Below are positions 1 through 7,906 of a stretch of 64,000 bases of DNA, piece after piece (positions within the stretch are counted from its first letter, which is position 1; the number at the start of each line of letters is the position of its first letter). Location of the stretch: contig NZ_JBISCC010000129.1 in the NCBI RefSeq assembly GCF_044385915.1, forward strand, positions 389,184-453,183, in the 5' to 3' direction. This DNA comes from Thalassobellus citreus. Its GTDB lineage: Bacteria; Bacteroidota; Bacteroidia; Flavobacteriales; Flavobacteriaceae. The position numbers were made by a program, and so were the translations under genes. The notes beneath the pieces were generated by a model. It saw only the letters and a program-made list of their open reading frames with translations. It was not told the origin of the DNA and did not search any database.

Positions 1-42
1 GTAATAAATGAAGTAAAGCACACTACAGCAATTAATTTTTAA
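1..42 (+). CDS. 3' end of an upstream gene (partial)
   Basis: The reading frame starting at base 1 is open for 13 codons and ends in TAA at 40-42, one base before the ATG of the next gene. The visible tail reads VINEVKHTTAINF. Tight spacing to the following gene would suit an operon, but 13 residues are too few to name a family, and an open frame this short can occur by chance. Product unknown. Confidence 0.35.
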   Translation, partial: VINEVKHTTAINF

Positions 43-43
43 A

Positions 44-670
44 ATGAATTCAATATCCTATAAAAGTATCGAGTTTTTTATCATTTTTATACTAATACCA
101 GTAAGTTACTCACTTCCTTATTCTTTGTATTTAAAACTCTCTCTTGGGATTTTGGGATTATTTTACATCATTTATATTTTATTGAAAGTTGAAAACCAGA
201 AAATTAAAATAACTCCTAAGTTAAATTGGAAACGCTTTTGGAAAGAAACATTAATTAAACTTTTAATAATTGCCGTTTTAACAACGTTTTTTGTTTGGTT
301 AACTCATTCAGAGGTGCTTTTTGAAGTTGTTATTAATAAACCTATTATGTGGGTTAAATTTATTTTTATTTACAGCTTATTTTCAGTGTATCCACAAGAG
401 TTATTGTATAGAACGTTCTTTTTTAAACGTTATAAAATGTTGTTTAAAAACAAATCGCTTTTCCTTTTTGTAAATGCCATTGTGTTTTCTTTAGCACATT
501 TATTTTTTAAGAATTCCTTGGTGCTAATTTTAACTTTTTTAGGAGGTTTGCTATTTGCATTTACGTTTAATAAAACAAAATCAACACTTTTAGTATCTAT
601 CGAACATGCTATTTATGGTAGTTGGTTATTTACTGTTGGTATGGGTGGTATGCTAGGATTTCCTACTTAA
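44..670 (+). CDS. CPBP-family intramembrane protease-like protein
   Basis: A 208-residue, very hydrophobic polytopic membrane protein with about six predicted helices. The C-terminal half carries the CPBP (CAAX protease/bacteriocin-processing) layout: QELLYR near residue 115 at the place of the EExxxR motif, FSLAH near residue 147 (the FxxxH motif), and a third conserved stretch EHAIYGSW near residue 183. Family members are membrane metalloproteases; bacterial substrates are mostly unknown. The first Glu of the EExxxR motif is Gln here, so catalysis may be altered. It starts one base after the stop of an upstream open frame. Family call is good; activity is uncertain. Confidence 0.75.
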   Translation: MNSISYKSIEFFIIFILIPVSYSLPYSLYLKLSLGILGLFYIIYILLKVENQKIKITPKLNWKRFWKETLIKLLIIAVLTTFFVWLTHSEVLFEVVINKPIMWVKFIFIYSLFSVYPQELLYRTFFFKRYKMLFKNKSLFLFVNAIVFSLAHLFFKNSLVLILTFLGGLLFAFTFNKTKSTLLVSIEHAIYGSWLFTVGMGGMLGFPT

Positions 671-757
671 AATGTTTTAACATTTAATAACTCTCACATA
701 GTTGAGTCTTTTTTATTACTTTTAAAAAACTTTTTTTAACTAAAATTAAATGTAAAT

Positions 758-1273
758 ATGAAAAAAATAAGTTACATCCTTTTTGGGGTTATTATAGGAG
801 CGTTAGCTACCTATTATTTTTGTCCAAGACAAGTTGAATTAGAAAGTTTAGAGACTAGAATGGTAATACCTAAAGATACAATTTCGGTAGCAGAAGCTAT
901 TAAATTAAGTAATAATTGGACAAATAATAATCCTACAGAAATAGATTCTACTTTAGAAGTAGAAGGTTCAAAAAAGGCAACACGTTCTGTATGGTGGGCA
1001 TTAAAAGATGTTAATGAATATTTGGCTTACGCAAAGGCAAAATCTGATACATTGGGTTATAATATGACTGGTATACGGGTGTACTTAGGTAATTATGGTA
1101 AAAATGCTAAGCCCTCTAAAAAGAATAGAAATACTATGTTCATTGTTCCAACAGGAAATAAAACGATTTCTAAAGCAAGTAGTATAAATATAATTTTACC
1201 ACCTTCAGATGATGATATCCCTGCTCCTCCTTTGAATAGAGGAGATGGAGGAACAGAACCTTATCAGCCATAA
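758..1273 (+). CDS. Hypothetical membrane-anchored protein
   Basis: A 171-residue protein with one N-terminal hydrophobic segment (about residues 4-22), best read as a signal anchor or uncleaved signal peptide. The remainder is soluble. It has a central segment with a WWALKDVNEYLAYAKAK stretch and a Pro/Asp-rich C-terminus (PPSDDDIPAPP). I do not recognise a named domain. It ends 6 bases before the GTG start of the next membrane protein, which overlaps a histidine kinase, so the three probably form one transcript and this protein may be a periplasmic or surface partner of that sensor system. No function is assigned. Confidence 0.6.
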   Translation: MKKISYILFGVIIGALATYYFCPRQVELESLETRMVIPKDTISVAEAIKLSNNWTNNNPTEIDSTLEVEGSKKATRSVWWALKDVNEYLAYAKAKSDTLGYNMTGIRVYLGNYGKNAKPSKKNRNTMFIVPTGNKTISKASSINIILPPSDDDIPAPPLNRGDGGTEPYQP

Positions 1274-1279
1274 TATTAC

Positions 1280-2005
1280 GTGGAAGAGTTCTTAAAAGAA
1301 AATTATAGTTTATTAACTCATGTTTTTGAAGCTATTGCAGCAATAACTGGATTGTTATTATTTAAAAAATATAAATTTACTGTTGTTAAATATTTTATAT
1401 ATTTTTTAGTCTATTTAACTATTTGCGATTTAGCTAATCAATATAATAGGTATGTCCATCCAGATATGTTTTTAAGTTTTTTAGTAGGAACTGTTTTTAA
1501 GAAAAATTTTTGGTGGTGTACATTATATTGGGATATTGGTGCTATTTTATTTTTTGTTTTTTATTTTAATAGAATATTAAAAAAAGAATCTTTCAAAAAA
1601 ATAATTTCTATTAGTGGTTTAGTTTTTTTTGTGTTTTCAATAGGGTGTATTATTATTAATTGGGATGATTTTTTTATTAAATTCTTTACAAGTATCGTTG
1701 TATTCGGTGCCCTAATAATAATTTTGTGTTGTATGTTTTATTTTGTAGAAATTTTACAAAGTGATAAGGTTTTAACATTTTATAAATCTATGAATTTCTA
1801 TATTACTACTGGTATATTCATTTGGTGGTTAATTATTACTCCTATTGTGTTTTATGATGTTTACTATGTGTATGATAGTTTAAAAAATATATATATTGAT
1901 TGGGATTTTACTATGCTAAGACAGCAGATTTATTTGTTTTCAAATATTTTAATGTATTCAACTTTTACCTTTGCTTTAATATGGTGCAGACCTCAGAACG
2001 ATTAG
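1280..2005 (+). CDS. Hypothetical polytopic membrane protein, partner of the histidine kinase
   Basis: A 241-residue protein of about seven strongly hydrophobic segments rich in Phe, Tyr and Trp, with little outside the membrane. The start is GTG at 1280, since there is no ATG at the beginning of the hydrophobic frame and the preceding stop is only 6 bases away. Its 3' end overlaps the next gene, a histidine kinase, by 25 bases, which suggests translational coupling. A seven-helix membrane protein fused or coupled to a HisKA_3 kinase is a common sensory layout, so I infer a sensory role. No named family is recognised. Confidence 0.6.
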   Translation: MEEFLKENYSLLTHVFEAIAAITGLLLFKKYKFTVVKYFIYFLVYLTICDLANQYNRYVHPDMFLSFLVGTVFKKNFWWCTLYWDIGAILFFVFYFNRILKKESFKKIISISGLVFFVFSIGCIIINWDDFFIKFFTSIVVFGALIIILCCMFYFVEILQSDKVLTFYKSMNFYITTGIFIWWLIITPIVFYDVYYVYDSLKNIYIDWDFTMLRQQIYLFSNILMYSTFTFALIWCRPQND

Positions 2006-2778
2006 TTAGTTCAGCTTCAGAACGATATTTATTAGTGTATATGATTGCTGTTTTAGTAATTATAACAACTTTAGTTATAGTCTTTTTTGTTGTATTCTTA
2101 AAACGAAAAAATAAATTACTATTAGATAAAATGAAACAACAACAGGCTTTTGAAGAGGAGATAGCATTGGCTCAAACAGAAACTCAAGAACAGACCTTAA
2201 AGAATATTGGATGGGAATTACATGATAATGTCGGACAGTTACTTTCATTTGCCAGTATGCAGCTAAGTATTTTAAAAATGCAGGTTGCAGATGATTTTAA
2301 AGATAAATTTAAAGATACAACTGATGCCTTAAGGGAAAGTTTGTCTGAAGTGAGAGCGCTTTCCAAAACATTAAATAATGAGGTGGTTTTGAATATAGGT
2401 TTTGAAAAATCCATTACTAATGAGTTAAACCGACTTAAAAAAATGAAGTTTAATTCTGCTGAGCTTAAAATAATAGGAGATAAAGTAGTTTTTAAAAACA
2501 GAAAACATGAAATTATTATTTTTAGAATTTTACAAGAATTTTTATCAAATTCGGTAAAATATTCTGAAGCTAAAAATTTAGAGATTACTTTAGATTATAA
2601 ACCTGATAACTTATTAATTACTGCAAAAGATGATGGAGTAGGTTTTAATATGAGCAATGTAGAAACAGGTTCGGGTTTAATTAATATGAAAAGTAGAGCC
2701 GCTTTAATTAATGCAGAATTGAATATTGTTTCAAAACTTAAAGGAGGTGTTTTGTTAACATTAATCTACCCATACTAA
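1981..2778 (+). CDS. Sensor histidine kinase, HisKA_3 type (orphan)
   Basis: With the start at ATG 1981 this is 265 residues. It has one transmembrane helix (about 17-40), a short coiled-coil linker, a HisKA_3 dimerisation/phosphoacceptor segment with the motif ELHDNVGQ (phosphoacceptor His81), and a C-terminal HATPase_c domain with an N-box (FLSNSVKY), a G1 box (DDGVGFN) and a G2-like GSGLINMKSRA. Such kinases normally phosphorylate a NarL/LuxR-type response regulator, but none is encoded next to it here. The frame extends upstream to 1900 inside the preceding gene; the 1981 start gives a sensible membrane topology and only a 25-base overlap. The signal is unknown. Confidence 0.85.
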   Translation: MVQTSERLVSSASERYLLVYMIAVLVIITTLVIVFFVVFLKRKNKLLLDKMKQQQAFEEEIALAQTETQEQTLKNIGWELHDNVGQLLSFASMQLSILKMQVADDFKDKFKDTTDALRESLSEVRALSKTLNNEVVLNIGFEKSITNELNRLKKMKFNSAELKIIGDKVVFKNRKHEIIIFRILQEFLSNSVKYSEAKNLEITLDYKPDNLLITAKDDGVGFNMSNVETGSGLINMKSRAALINAELNIVSKLKGGVLLTLIYPY

Positions 2779-2788
2779 ATAATAATAT

Positions 2789-3487
2789 TTAACTAGAACA
2801 AGCGTCCCAAATAGAATCTTTTGGTAAAGGTGCAGTAATTGTTATTGGTTCTTTTTTTACAGGATGAATAAATTCAATATATCTAGCATGTAAATGAATG
2901 CTAGCGTCTTTATTACTTCTGTCAAAACCATATTTTAAATCACCTTTTATCGGGCTACCAATATTTGATAGTTGTGACCGTATTTGATGGTGCCTACCAG
3001 TTTCTAAATTAATTTCAAGTAAGAAATAATTATCTAGTTTTTTTAATAATTTATAATGAAGAATAGCCTTTTTACTATCTTTTATTTCCTTAGAGTAAGC
3101 AGTAGATTTGTTGTTTTTAGGGTTCTTTTTTAACCAGTTAATTAAAGTGTCGTTATCCTTTTTAGGTTTGTTTTTAACAATAGTCCAATAAGTTTTCTGT
3201 ATATCTTTCGAAACAAAAAGTGCATTTATTCGTGGTAACACCTTGCTGGTTTTTGCAAATATAACCAAGCCGGTTGTTGGTCTGTCTAATCTGTGTACGG
3301 TTCCTAAATAAACATTTCCTGGTTTGTTGTACTTGTCTTTAATGTATTCTTTAACAACATCACTTAGTGGTTTGTCTCCTGTTTTATCGCCTTGTACAAT
3401 ATCGCCAGCTCGTTTATTAACCACAATTATGTGATTGTCTTCAAATAGAACTTGCAGGTTAGATTTATTAGAAATAATCTTAGACAT
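2789..3487 (-). CDS. RluA-family pseudouridine synthase
   Basis: A 232-residue RNA pseudouridine synthase of the RluA/RluC/RluD superfamily. The catalytic motif HRLDRPTTGLVIFAKT lies at about residues 65-80, with Asp68 as the expected nucleophile; later conserved blocks include LETGRHHQIR and KYG. No S4 RNA-binding domain is present at the N-terminus, so it resembles the short flavobacterial members rather than full RluC/RluD. It converts uridine to pseudouridine in rRNA or tRNA; the target site cannot be read from sequence. It is on the same strand as panB upstream, separated by about 165 bases that contain a gene relic. Confidence 0.9.
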   Translation of the reverse strand: MSKIISNKSNLQVLFEDNHIIVVNKRAGDIVQGDKTGDKPLSDVVKEYIKDKYNKPGNVYLGTVHRLDRPTTGLVIFAKTSKVLPRINALFVSKDIQKTYWTIVKNKPKKDNDTLINWLKKNPKNNKSTAYSKEIKDSKKAILHYKLLKKLDNYFLLEINLETGRHHQIRSQLSNIGSPIKGDLKYGFDRSNKDASIHLHARYIEFIHPVKKEPITITAPLPKDSIWDACSS

Positions 3488-3497
3488 AATTAGATCT

Positions 3498-3604
3498 TTA
3501 TATTTTTAGTGTTGATTTAAATTTAGAGACCATTTTAATAATTTCATCAAGTTCAGATAAAAGAGGATTTAATTCTTCTTTGGAAATTCTTTAAATCTAT
3601 GCAT
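3498..3604 (-). pseudogene. Relic of a four-helix-bundle (S23/IVP-like) protein
   Basis: On the minus strand the interval ends with an open stretch reading ISKEELNPLLSELDEIIKM and then VSKFKSTLKI and a stop. This matches my recollection of the C-terminus of the small 'four helix bundle' (23S rRNA intervening-sequence) proteins common in Bacteroidetes. A few bases upstream an ATG opens MHRFKEF, like the N-terminus of the same family, but in another frame. The middle of the gene, roughly 80 residues, is missing. I read it as an internally deleted, frameshifted remnant. Family assignment is by pattern only. Confidence 0.3.
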
Positions 3605-3652
3605 TAATTTAAATCTAATATGTCTAAGATTCTAAAGGTCTAAAAACCTATA

Positions 3653-4471
3653 TTAATACTGTTCAGAATCATTAGGGAAATCTTTAGATTTTACATCACC
3701 AACATATTGAGAAATAGCACTTGTCATATCTTCATATAAATTCATATATCGACGTAAAAAACGCGGATTAAATTCATGCGTCATGCCAAGCATATCATGT
3801 AATACTAAAACTTGTCCGTCAACACCATTTCCAGCACCAATGCCAATAATAGGAATGCTAACACTTTCGGCTACTTGTTTTGCTAAAGCTGCTGGTATTT
3901 TTTCAAGTACAATGGCAAAGCATCCAATACGTTCTAATACTTTAGCATCTTTAATTAAATCGGCAGCTTCTTTTTCTTCTTTAGCACGAACCGTATATGT
4001 TCCAAATTTATAAATAGATTGAGGCGTTAAACCCAAATGGCCCATAACAGGAATTCCAGCATTTAAAATTCGTTTTATAGAATCTTTTATTTCTCTACCA
4101 CCTTCTAGTTTTACAGAATGCGCACCACTTTCCTTCATAATTCTAATAGCAGAACGTAAGGCTTCTTTAGGGTCACTTTGGTAACTTCCAAAAGGTAAAT
4201 CTACAACCACTAAGGCACGATTAATAGCTCGAATTACAGAAGACGCATGGTAAATCATTTGGTCTAAAGTAATTGGTAGAGTTGTTTCGTGTCCTGCCAT
4301 AACATTACTAGCAGAATCTCCAACCAGAATAACATCTATGCCAGCAGTATCAACAATTTTTGCCATGGTATAATCATAAGCCGTAAGCATTGATATTTTT
4401 TCACCATTAGTTTTCATATCAACTAATGTTTTCACTGTAATACGTTTATATTCTTTTTTTGCTGTAGACAT
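3653..4471 (-). CDS. panB: 3-methyl-2-oxobutanoate hydroxymethyltransferase
   Basis: A 272-residue ketopantoate hydroxymethyltransferase, the first committed step of pantothenate and coenzyme A synthesis: 5,10-methylene-tetrahydrofolate plus 2-oxoisovalerate gives ketopantoate. Length is typical. Family blocks are clear: MLTAYDYTMAKI, LVGDSASNVMAGHETTLPIT (metal-binding Asp), VKLEGG, GHLGLTPQS, and IGIGAGNGVDGQVLVLHDMLG. It is cytoplasmic. The start at MSTAKKEYKR is used because the conserved region begins soon after. No panC or panD is adjacent. The upstream gene on the same strand is GH28, about 140 bases away and unrelated, with a hairpin between. Confidence 0.97.
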   Translation of the reverse strand: MSTAKKEYKRITVKTLVDMKTNGEKISMLTAYDYTMAKIVDTAGIDVILVGDSASNVMAGHETTLPITLDQMIYHASSVIRAINRALVVVDLPFGSYQSDPKEALRSAIRIMKESGAHSVKLEGGREIKDSIKRILNAGIPVMGHLGLTPQSIYKFGTYTVRAKEEKEAADLIKDAKVLERIGCFAIVLEKIPAALAKQVAESVSIPIIGIGAGNGVDGQVLVLHDMLGMTHEFNPRFLRRYMNLYEDMTSAISQYVGDVKSKDFPNDSEQY

Positions 4472-4528
4472 CTTTTTTAATTTTTGAGTACGTAAAAATA
4501 CTAAAACTAATTCGTTTGAAGTAAAAGA

Positions 4529-4559
4529 AAAGGTGCTTAATTAGTTAAAAAACACCTTT
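4529..4559 (-). terminator. Probable intrinsic terminator of the GH28 gene
   Basis: Read on the minus strand, arms AAAGGTG (4553-4559) and CACCTTT (4529-4535) enclose a 17-base AT-rich loop, followed by a T-rich tail (TTCTTTTAC). It lies about 50 bases past the GH28 stop and before the panB start. The loop is long, so confidence is moderate. Confidence 0.45.
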
Positions 4560-4608
4560 AGTTTTCAAAGCTTATTTTGAATGTTTTAATTAAAATAAAT
4601 CTATTGTT

Positions 4609-5943
4609 TTACTCAATTAATTCACCATTTACTTTTACATTATTGAATGTAAGGTTTTCTATTATTGATTTATCATAATCACCATTTTCAGCTTCAGTAT
4701 TTATGTTTTCAAACGTAAAATTTGAAAGTTTGTCATATTCAGTAATTTTCATGTCATAAAAAACATCACATTTTATATCAATATTTCTCATTGTAATATT
4801 ACTTGAATAAGATAGAGGTACATCTTCTCTTCCTTTTAAATCGAAGAATTGTGTCCAAGGTTTTATGTAAATAAAGCTATGTACTTGCCCTGTAATATTC
4901 TCTACGGTAATGTATTCATAATTTTGTGCTGTATCTGGACGCATTTTAAGCCATAATAAACGTTTAGCATCTGTTGCTTTACAATTACGCATTATTATAT
5001 TTTTATTATGAATAGATTCGCTACCATTAGTTAATGCTGCATGGCAAAAACCAAATTCGCAATCTTCTATAATAATATTCGTGTTTTCTCCATTGCTTGC
5101 ATCTTTATTTGCCCAAGGTCCTTTACCGCCTTTTAAAGCAATAGCATCATCATTTACAGCCATATAACACCCTTTTACTAATACATTAGAACACACATCT
5201 AAATCTATAGCATCTGTACTTGGAGCTTTAATAGGTTTGTGTGGCGAGGTAATGCGTAAATCTAAAATTTTCACATTATTACATTGATAATAGTGGCTAG
5301 ACCAAAACCCAGAATTTCTAAGATGTACATCTTGTAATTGTATATTATCACATTTCCAAATAAATACTAAGCGTGGTCTAGAAACCTCAAGGTTTGTGCA
5401 TTTAGGATTTTCTTTTCTACGTTGCCAAAAGGCTTTCCAGTAGTTTAAACCATTACCATCAATAATACCGTTACCAGTAATAGTAAAACCATTTACCCCA
5501 AAAGCATTTACAAGCGCCGAAAAATATTCTATACTTTGGCCTTCAATTCTAGAAGCTTCAAAAGGATAATCTTTAATATTATCAGATCCTTTTAAAACGC
5601 CACCTTTTACAACATGTAAATGGGTGTTAGGTTTAAAGAACAAGGCGCCACTTAAAAAGGTGCCTTCTGGTACAATAATTACACCCCCACCATTTCTGTA
5701 GGCTTCATCTATAGTGTTTTGAATTGCAACAGTTTGTACAATAGTACTATCGTTAGTTACACCATAATCTGTAATCGTATAAAATTTACCAAGATCGGTA
5801 GGGTTTATTTTTGAATCGTCTAAAAACCAATCTGGTATTATTGTTCCGTCAGGGAAGACGTTTTTATTGTTTACTTTTTCTTTGGTTTGTTGTGAACACG
5901 ATGCTAATAATACAGTGAGAACTAATAAATAAAGGTTTTTCAT
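4609..5943 (-). CDS. Glycoside hydrolase family 28 lipoprotein (polygalacturonase-like)
   Basis: A 444-residue lipoprotein: hydrophobic N-terminus ending LLASCSQQ, with a lipobox Cys near residue 16. The rest is a right-handed parallel beta-helix of the GH28 type. Active-site blocks are recognisable: TDAIDLD near residue 243, NDDAIALKGG with the paired Asp near 264, CHAALTNGSES in place of the usual GHG block, and LWLKMRPD as the RIK-like block. GH28 enzymes hydrolyse galacturonan or rhamnogalacturonan linkages. The exact substrate is not readable. It stands alone on this strand between panB and sdaA, without SusC/SusD, so it is not in a classical polysaccharide locus. Probably surface- or periplasm-exposed. 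Confidence 0.88.
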   Translation of the reverse strand: MKNLYLLVLTVLLASCSQQTKEKVNNKNVFPDGTIIPDWFLDDSKINPTDLGKFYTITDYGVTNDSTIVQTVAIQNTIDEAYRNGGGVIIVPEGTFLSGALFFKPNTHLHVVKGGVLKGSDNIKDYPFEASRIEGQSIEYFSALVNAFGVNGFTITGNGIIDGNGLNYWKAFWQRRKENPKCTNLEVSRPRLVFIWKCDNIQLQDVHLRNSGFWSSHYYQCNNVKILDLRITSPHKPIKAPSTDAIDLDVCSNVLVKGCYMAVNDDAIALKGGKGPWANKDASNGENTNIIIEDCEFGFCHAALTNGSESIHNKNIIMRNCKATDAKRLLWLKMRPDTAQNYEYITVENITGQVHSFIYIKPWTQFFDLKGREDVPLSYSSNITMRNIDIKCDVFYDMKITEYDKLSNFTFENINTEAENGDYDKSIIENLTFNNVKVNGELIE

Positions 5944-6048
5944 TTTTTAATAGGGTAAGTTTAGTGGTTATGCTTTTTATGTTAATAAGCATGTAAAAAT
6001 AGTGAATTATGTATAGACTGTAAAGGTTTTCTTGAAAGATATAACGCT

Positions 6049-7473
6049 CTAACAATCGGCCATATTAACACTAATAGCTAAACCACCTTCGCTAGTTTCT
6101 TTATATTTAGAATTCATGTCATTTGCTGTTTTCCACATGGTATTTACAACTTTATCAAACGGTACTTTGGCGTTCTCAGGATTGGTGTCAAGTGCTAATT
6201 CAGAAGCATTAATAGCTTTTATAGCTCCCATCGCATTACGTTCAATACATGGTATTTGTACCAAACCTCCAATAGGGTCGCAGGTTAATCCTAAATGATG
6301 CTCCATAGCAATTTCAGCCGCAATTAATACTTGTTCTGGCGTGCCACCTTGTAATTCGCATAGTGCTGCAGCTGCCATTGCAGATGATACACCTATTTCT
6401 GCTTGACAGCCACCCATGGCTGCCGATATAGTAGCACCTTTTTTAAAGAGGCTGCCAATTTCGCCAGCAACTAATAAAAAACGCTTTATATCCTCAAAGT
6501 CACCATCATGGTTTTCAATAACCAAATAGTACATTAAAACGGCAGGAATAACGCCTGCGCTACCATTTGTAGGTGCTGTTACAATACGACCTAATGAGGC
6601 ATTTACTTCGTTTACAGCAAGTGCAAAACAGCTTACCCATTTTATGATTTGACGAAATTTAACTTCGGTATTTCTAATGGCAGCGATCCATTCGTTAGGG
6701 TTTGTATAAGTGACATCTCCAATTAATAATTTGTTAGTGTCATATGCTCGACGTCTAACATTTAAACCTCCAGGTAAAAAACCTTCGGTATGACTTCCAT
6801 TATACATGCATTCAAGCATAGTGTCCCAAATGCGTTCTAATTCAGAATCAATGGTTTCAATAGGTCTAATGGATTTTTCGTTTTCTAAAACAACTTCAGA
6901 AATTGATTTATTAAGTGTGTTACAATAGTTTAATAATTCGGTTCCTAGAGAAATAGGATATGGAAAAGTCTTTTTAAAAATCTTCTTTTGCTTCTTTGAG
7001 TTTTTTCTTTTCTTTTTAACAACAAATCCGCCACCAATAGAATAAAAAGTAGAGCTTGTTTTTTTTTCGTCTAGATATGCTGTAAACTTTAAAGCATTTG
7101 CATGAAATGGTAAAAATTCCTTATTAAAAATAATATCGGTTTCAGGATTAAAACGTATTGGTTTTTCGTTGTTAAGTAGTAATGTGTTTGTTTCTTTTAT
7201 AGAGTTTATTAATATTTTAATACTTTCTGTAGGAACTCTTTCTGGGTCAGACCCTAATAAACCAAGCATAACAGCAAAATCTGTAGCATGTCCTTTTCCA
7301 GTTAATGATAAGGATCCATATAGATTTACTTTTATTTTTTTAACGTCGTTAAACTTGTTTTTCTTTTTAAGTTCTTTTATCCAACGTTCGGCAGCACGCC
7401 AAGGTCCTAGGGTATGAGAACTAGATGGACCGACACCAATTTTTAACATGTCGAAAACAGAAATGGACTCCAT
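6049..7473 (-). CDS. sdaA: L-serine ammonia-lyase, single-chain iron-sulfur type
   Basis: A 474-residue L-serine dehydratase converting L-serine to pyruvate and ammonia. The N-terminal beta domain begins SVFDMLKIGVGPSSSHTLGP, and the C-terminal alpha domain contains APTNGSAGVIPAVL, GAAISAAMGGCQAEIG-like and LTCDPIGGLVQIPCIERN blocks. The Cys residues there are expected ligands of the catalytic [4Fe-4S] cluster. Both domains in one chain is the usual Gram-negative layout. There is a Lys-rich insert (KKKRKNSKKQKK) around residues 153-164. A -7 promoter motif lies 24-31 bases upstream. Cytoplasmic; oxygen sensitivity is expected from the cluster. Confidence 0.95.
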   Translation of the reverse strand: MESISVFDMLKIGVGPSSSHTLGPWRAAERWIKELKKKNKFNDVKKIKVNLYGSLSLTGKGHATDFAVMLGLLGSDPERVPTESIKILINSIKETNTLLLNNEKPIRFNPETDIIFNKEFLPFHANALKFTAYLDEKKTSSTFYSIGGGFVVKKKRKNSKKQKKIFKKTFPYPISLGTELLNYCNTLNKSISEVVLENEKSIRPIETIDSELERIWDTMLECMYNGSHTEGFLPGGLNVRRRAYDTNKLLIGDVTYTNPNEWIAAIRNTEVKFRQIIKWVSCFALAVNEVNASLGRIVTAPTNGSAGVIPAVLMYYLVIENHDGDFEDIKRFLLVAGEIGSLFKKGATISAAMGGCQAEIGVSSAMAAAALCELQGGTPEQVLIAAEIAMEHHLGLTCDPIGGLVQIPCIERNAMGAIKAINASELALDTNPENAKVPFDKVVNTMWKTANDMNSKYKETSEGGLAISVNMADC

Positions 7474-7496
7474 TAATTAACGTTTTAGTTTAAAAA

Positions 7497-7504
7497 CAAA
7501 TATA
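7497..7504 (-). promoter_or_regulatory. -7 promoter element of sdaA
   Basis: On the minus strand the sequence reads TATATTTG, an exact match to the Bacteroidetes -7 motif TAnnTTTG, 23 bases upstream of the sdaA ATG. No clear TTG was found at the usual -33 distance. Confidence 0.5.
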
Positions 7505-7565
7505 TATTCTTTTTTTAGTTGATTCGTATTATTTAAAGTTAATAGTTTGTTGTTTTTTGATGGTA

Positions 7566-7735
7566 TATGTCTTTGCGCAAGGGATAGTAATGAAATATTT
7601 ATATTCATGAGTTCAATAATTTAAAAATTAATAGTTTACGAATAAAAGCCCACAGCGAGTTATGAGCGAGGACTTGTAGCCCTTTGACTTTGCTCAGGAT
7701 AAATTTATAGCCCGACCCTTGTGGTTGCGCCCAAA
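7566..7735. repeat. Degenerate intergenic repeat element between sdaA and dnaK
   Basis: This 433-base gap (7474-7906) holds a stretch unlike the surrounding AT-rich DNA. One end reads TTTGCGCAAGGGATAGTAAT (7571-7590). The middle contains AGCGAGTTATGAGCGAGGAC and TTTGACTTTGCTCAGGATAA, and the other end AGCCCGACCCTTGTGGTTGC followed by GCCC. GCGCAAGGG at one end and CCCTTGTGGTTGCGC at the other are roughly complementary, as in a mobile or REP-like unit. I recall similar blocks between genes of other flavobacteria but cannot check this. A 74-codon frame on the minus strand crosses it and is not considered a gene. Confidence 0.4.
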
Positions 7736-7812
7736 ATAAATGACAGGTGACTGAATTTTTTACTCGATTTAAGTAATACTGATTGTTTAGAGAGCTTACT
7801 GTGATAGAAATA

Positions 7813-7853
7813 TGACACTGTGTCAGCATTTTTGAGTTGGCATAATCATTGAC
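7813..7853 (+). promoter_or_regulatory. Probable dnaK control region
   Basis: A perfect palindrome TGACACTGTGTCA (7813-7825) is followed by TTGGCATAATCATTGAC (7837-7853), 54 bases before the dnaK ATG. TGGCAT-N5-TTGAC resembles a sigma-54 -24/-12 promoter except that the -12 GC is GA. The palindrome could be a repressor site. Both are inferences from pattern. Confidence 0.4.
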
Positions 7854-7906
7854 TTTAGTACCATGAATTTAAAAATGAACATTCAACACAATAAATAAAA
7901 AATATT

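Noticed and set aside
1900..1980. Upstream extension of the histidine kinase
   Set aside because: It lies wholly inside the preceding gene in another frame; ATG 1981 gives a normal single-helix topology.
5864..6055. 63-codon minus-strand frame between GH28 and sdaA
   Set aside because: Overlaps the signal-peptide region of GH28 and the end of sdaA; no independent support.
7605..7829. 74-codon open frame on the minus strand
   Set aside because: It crosses the intergenic repeat, has no family resemblance and an atypical composition; explained better as a chance frame in repeat DNA.
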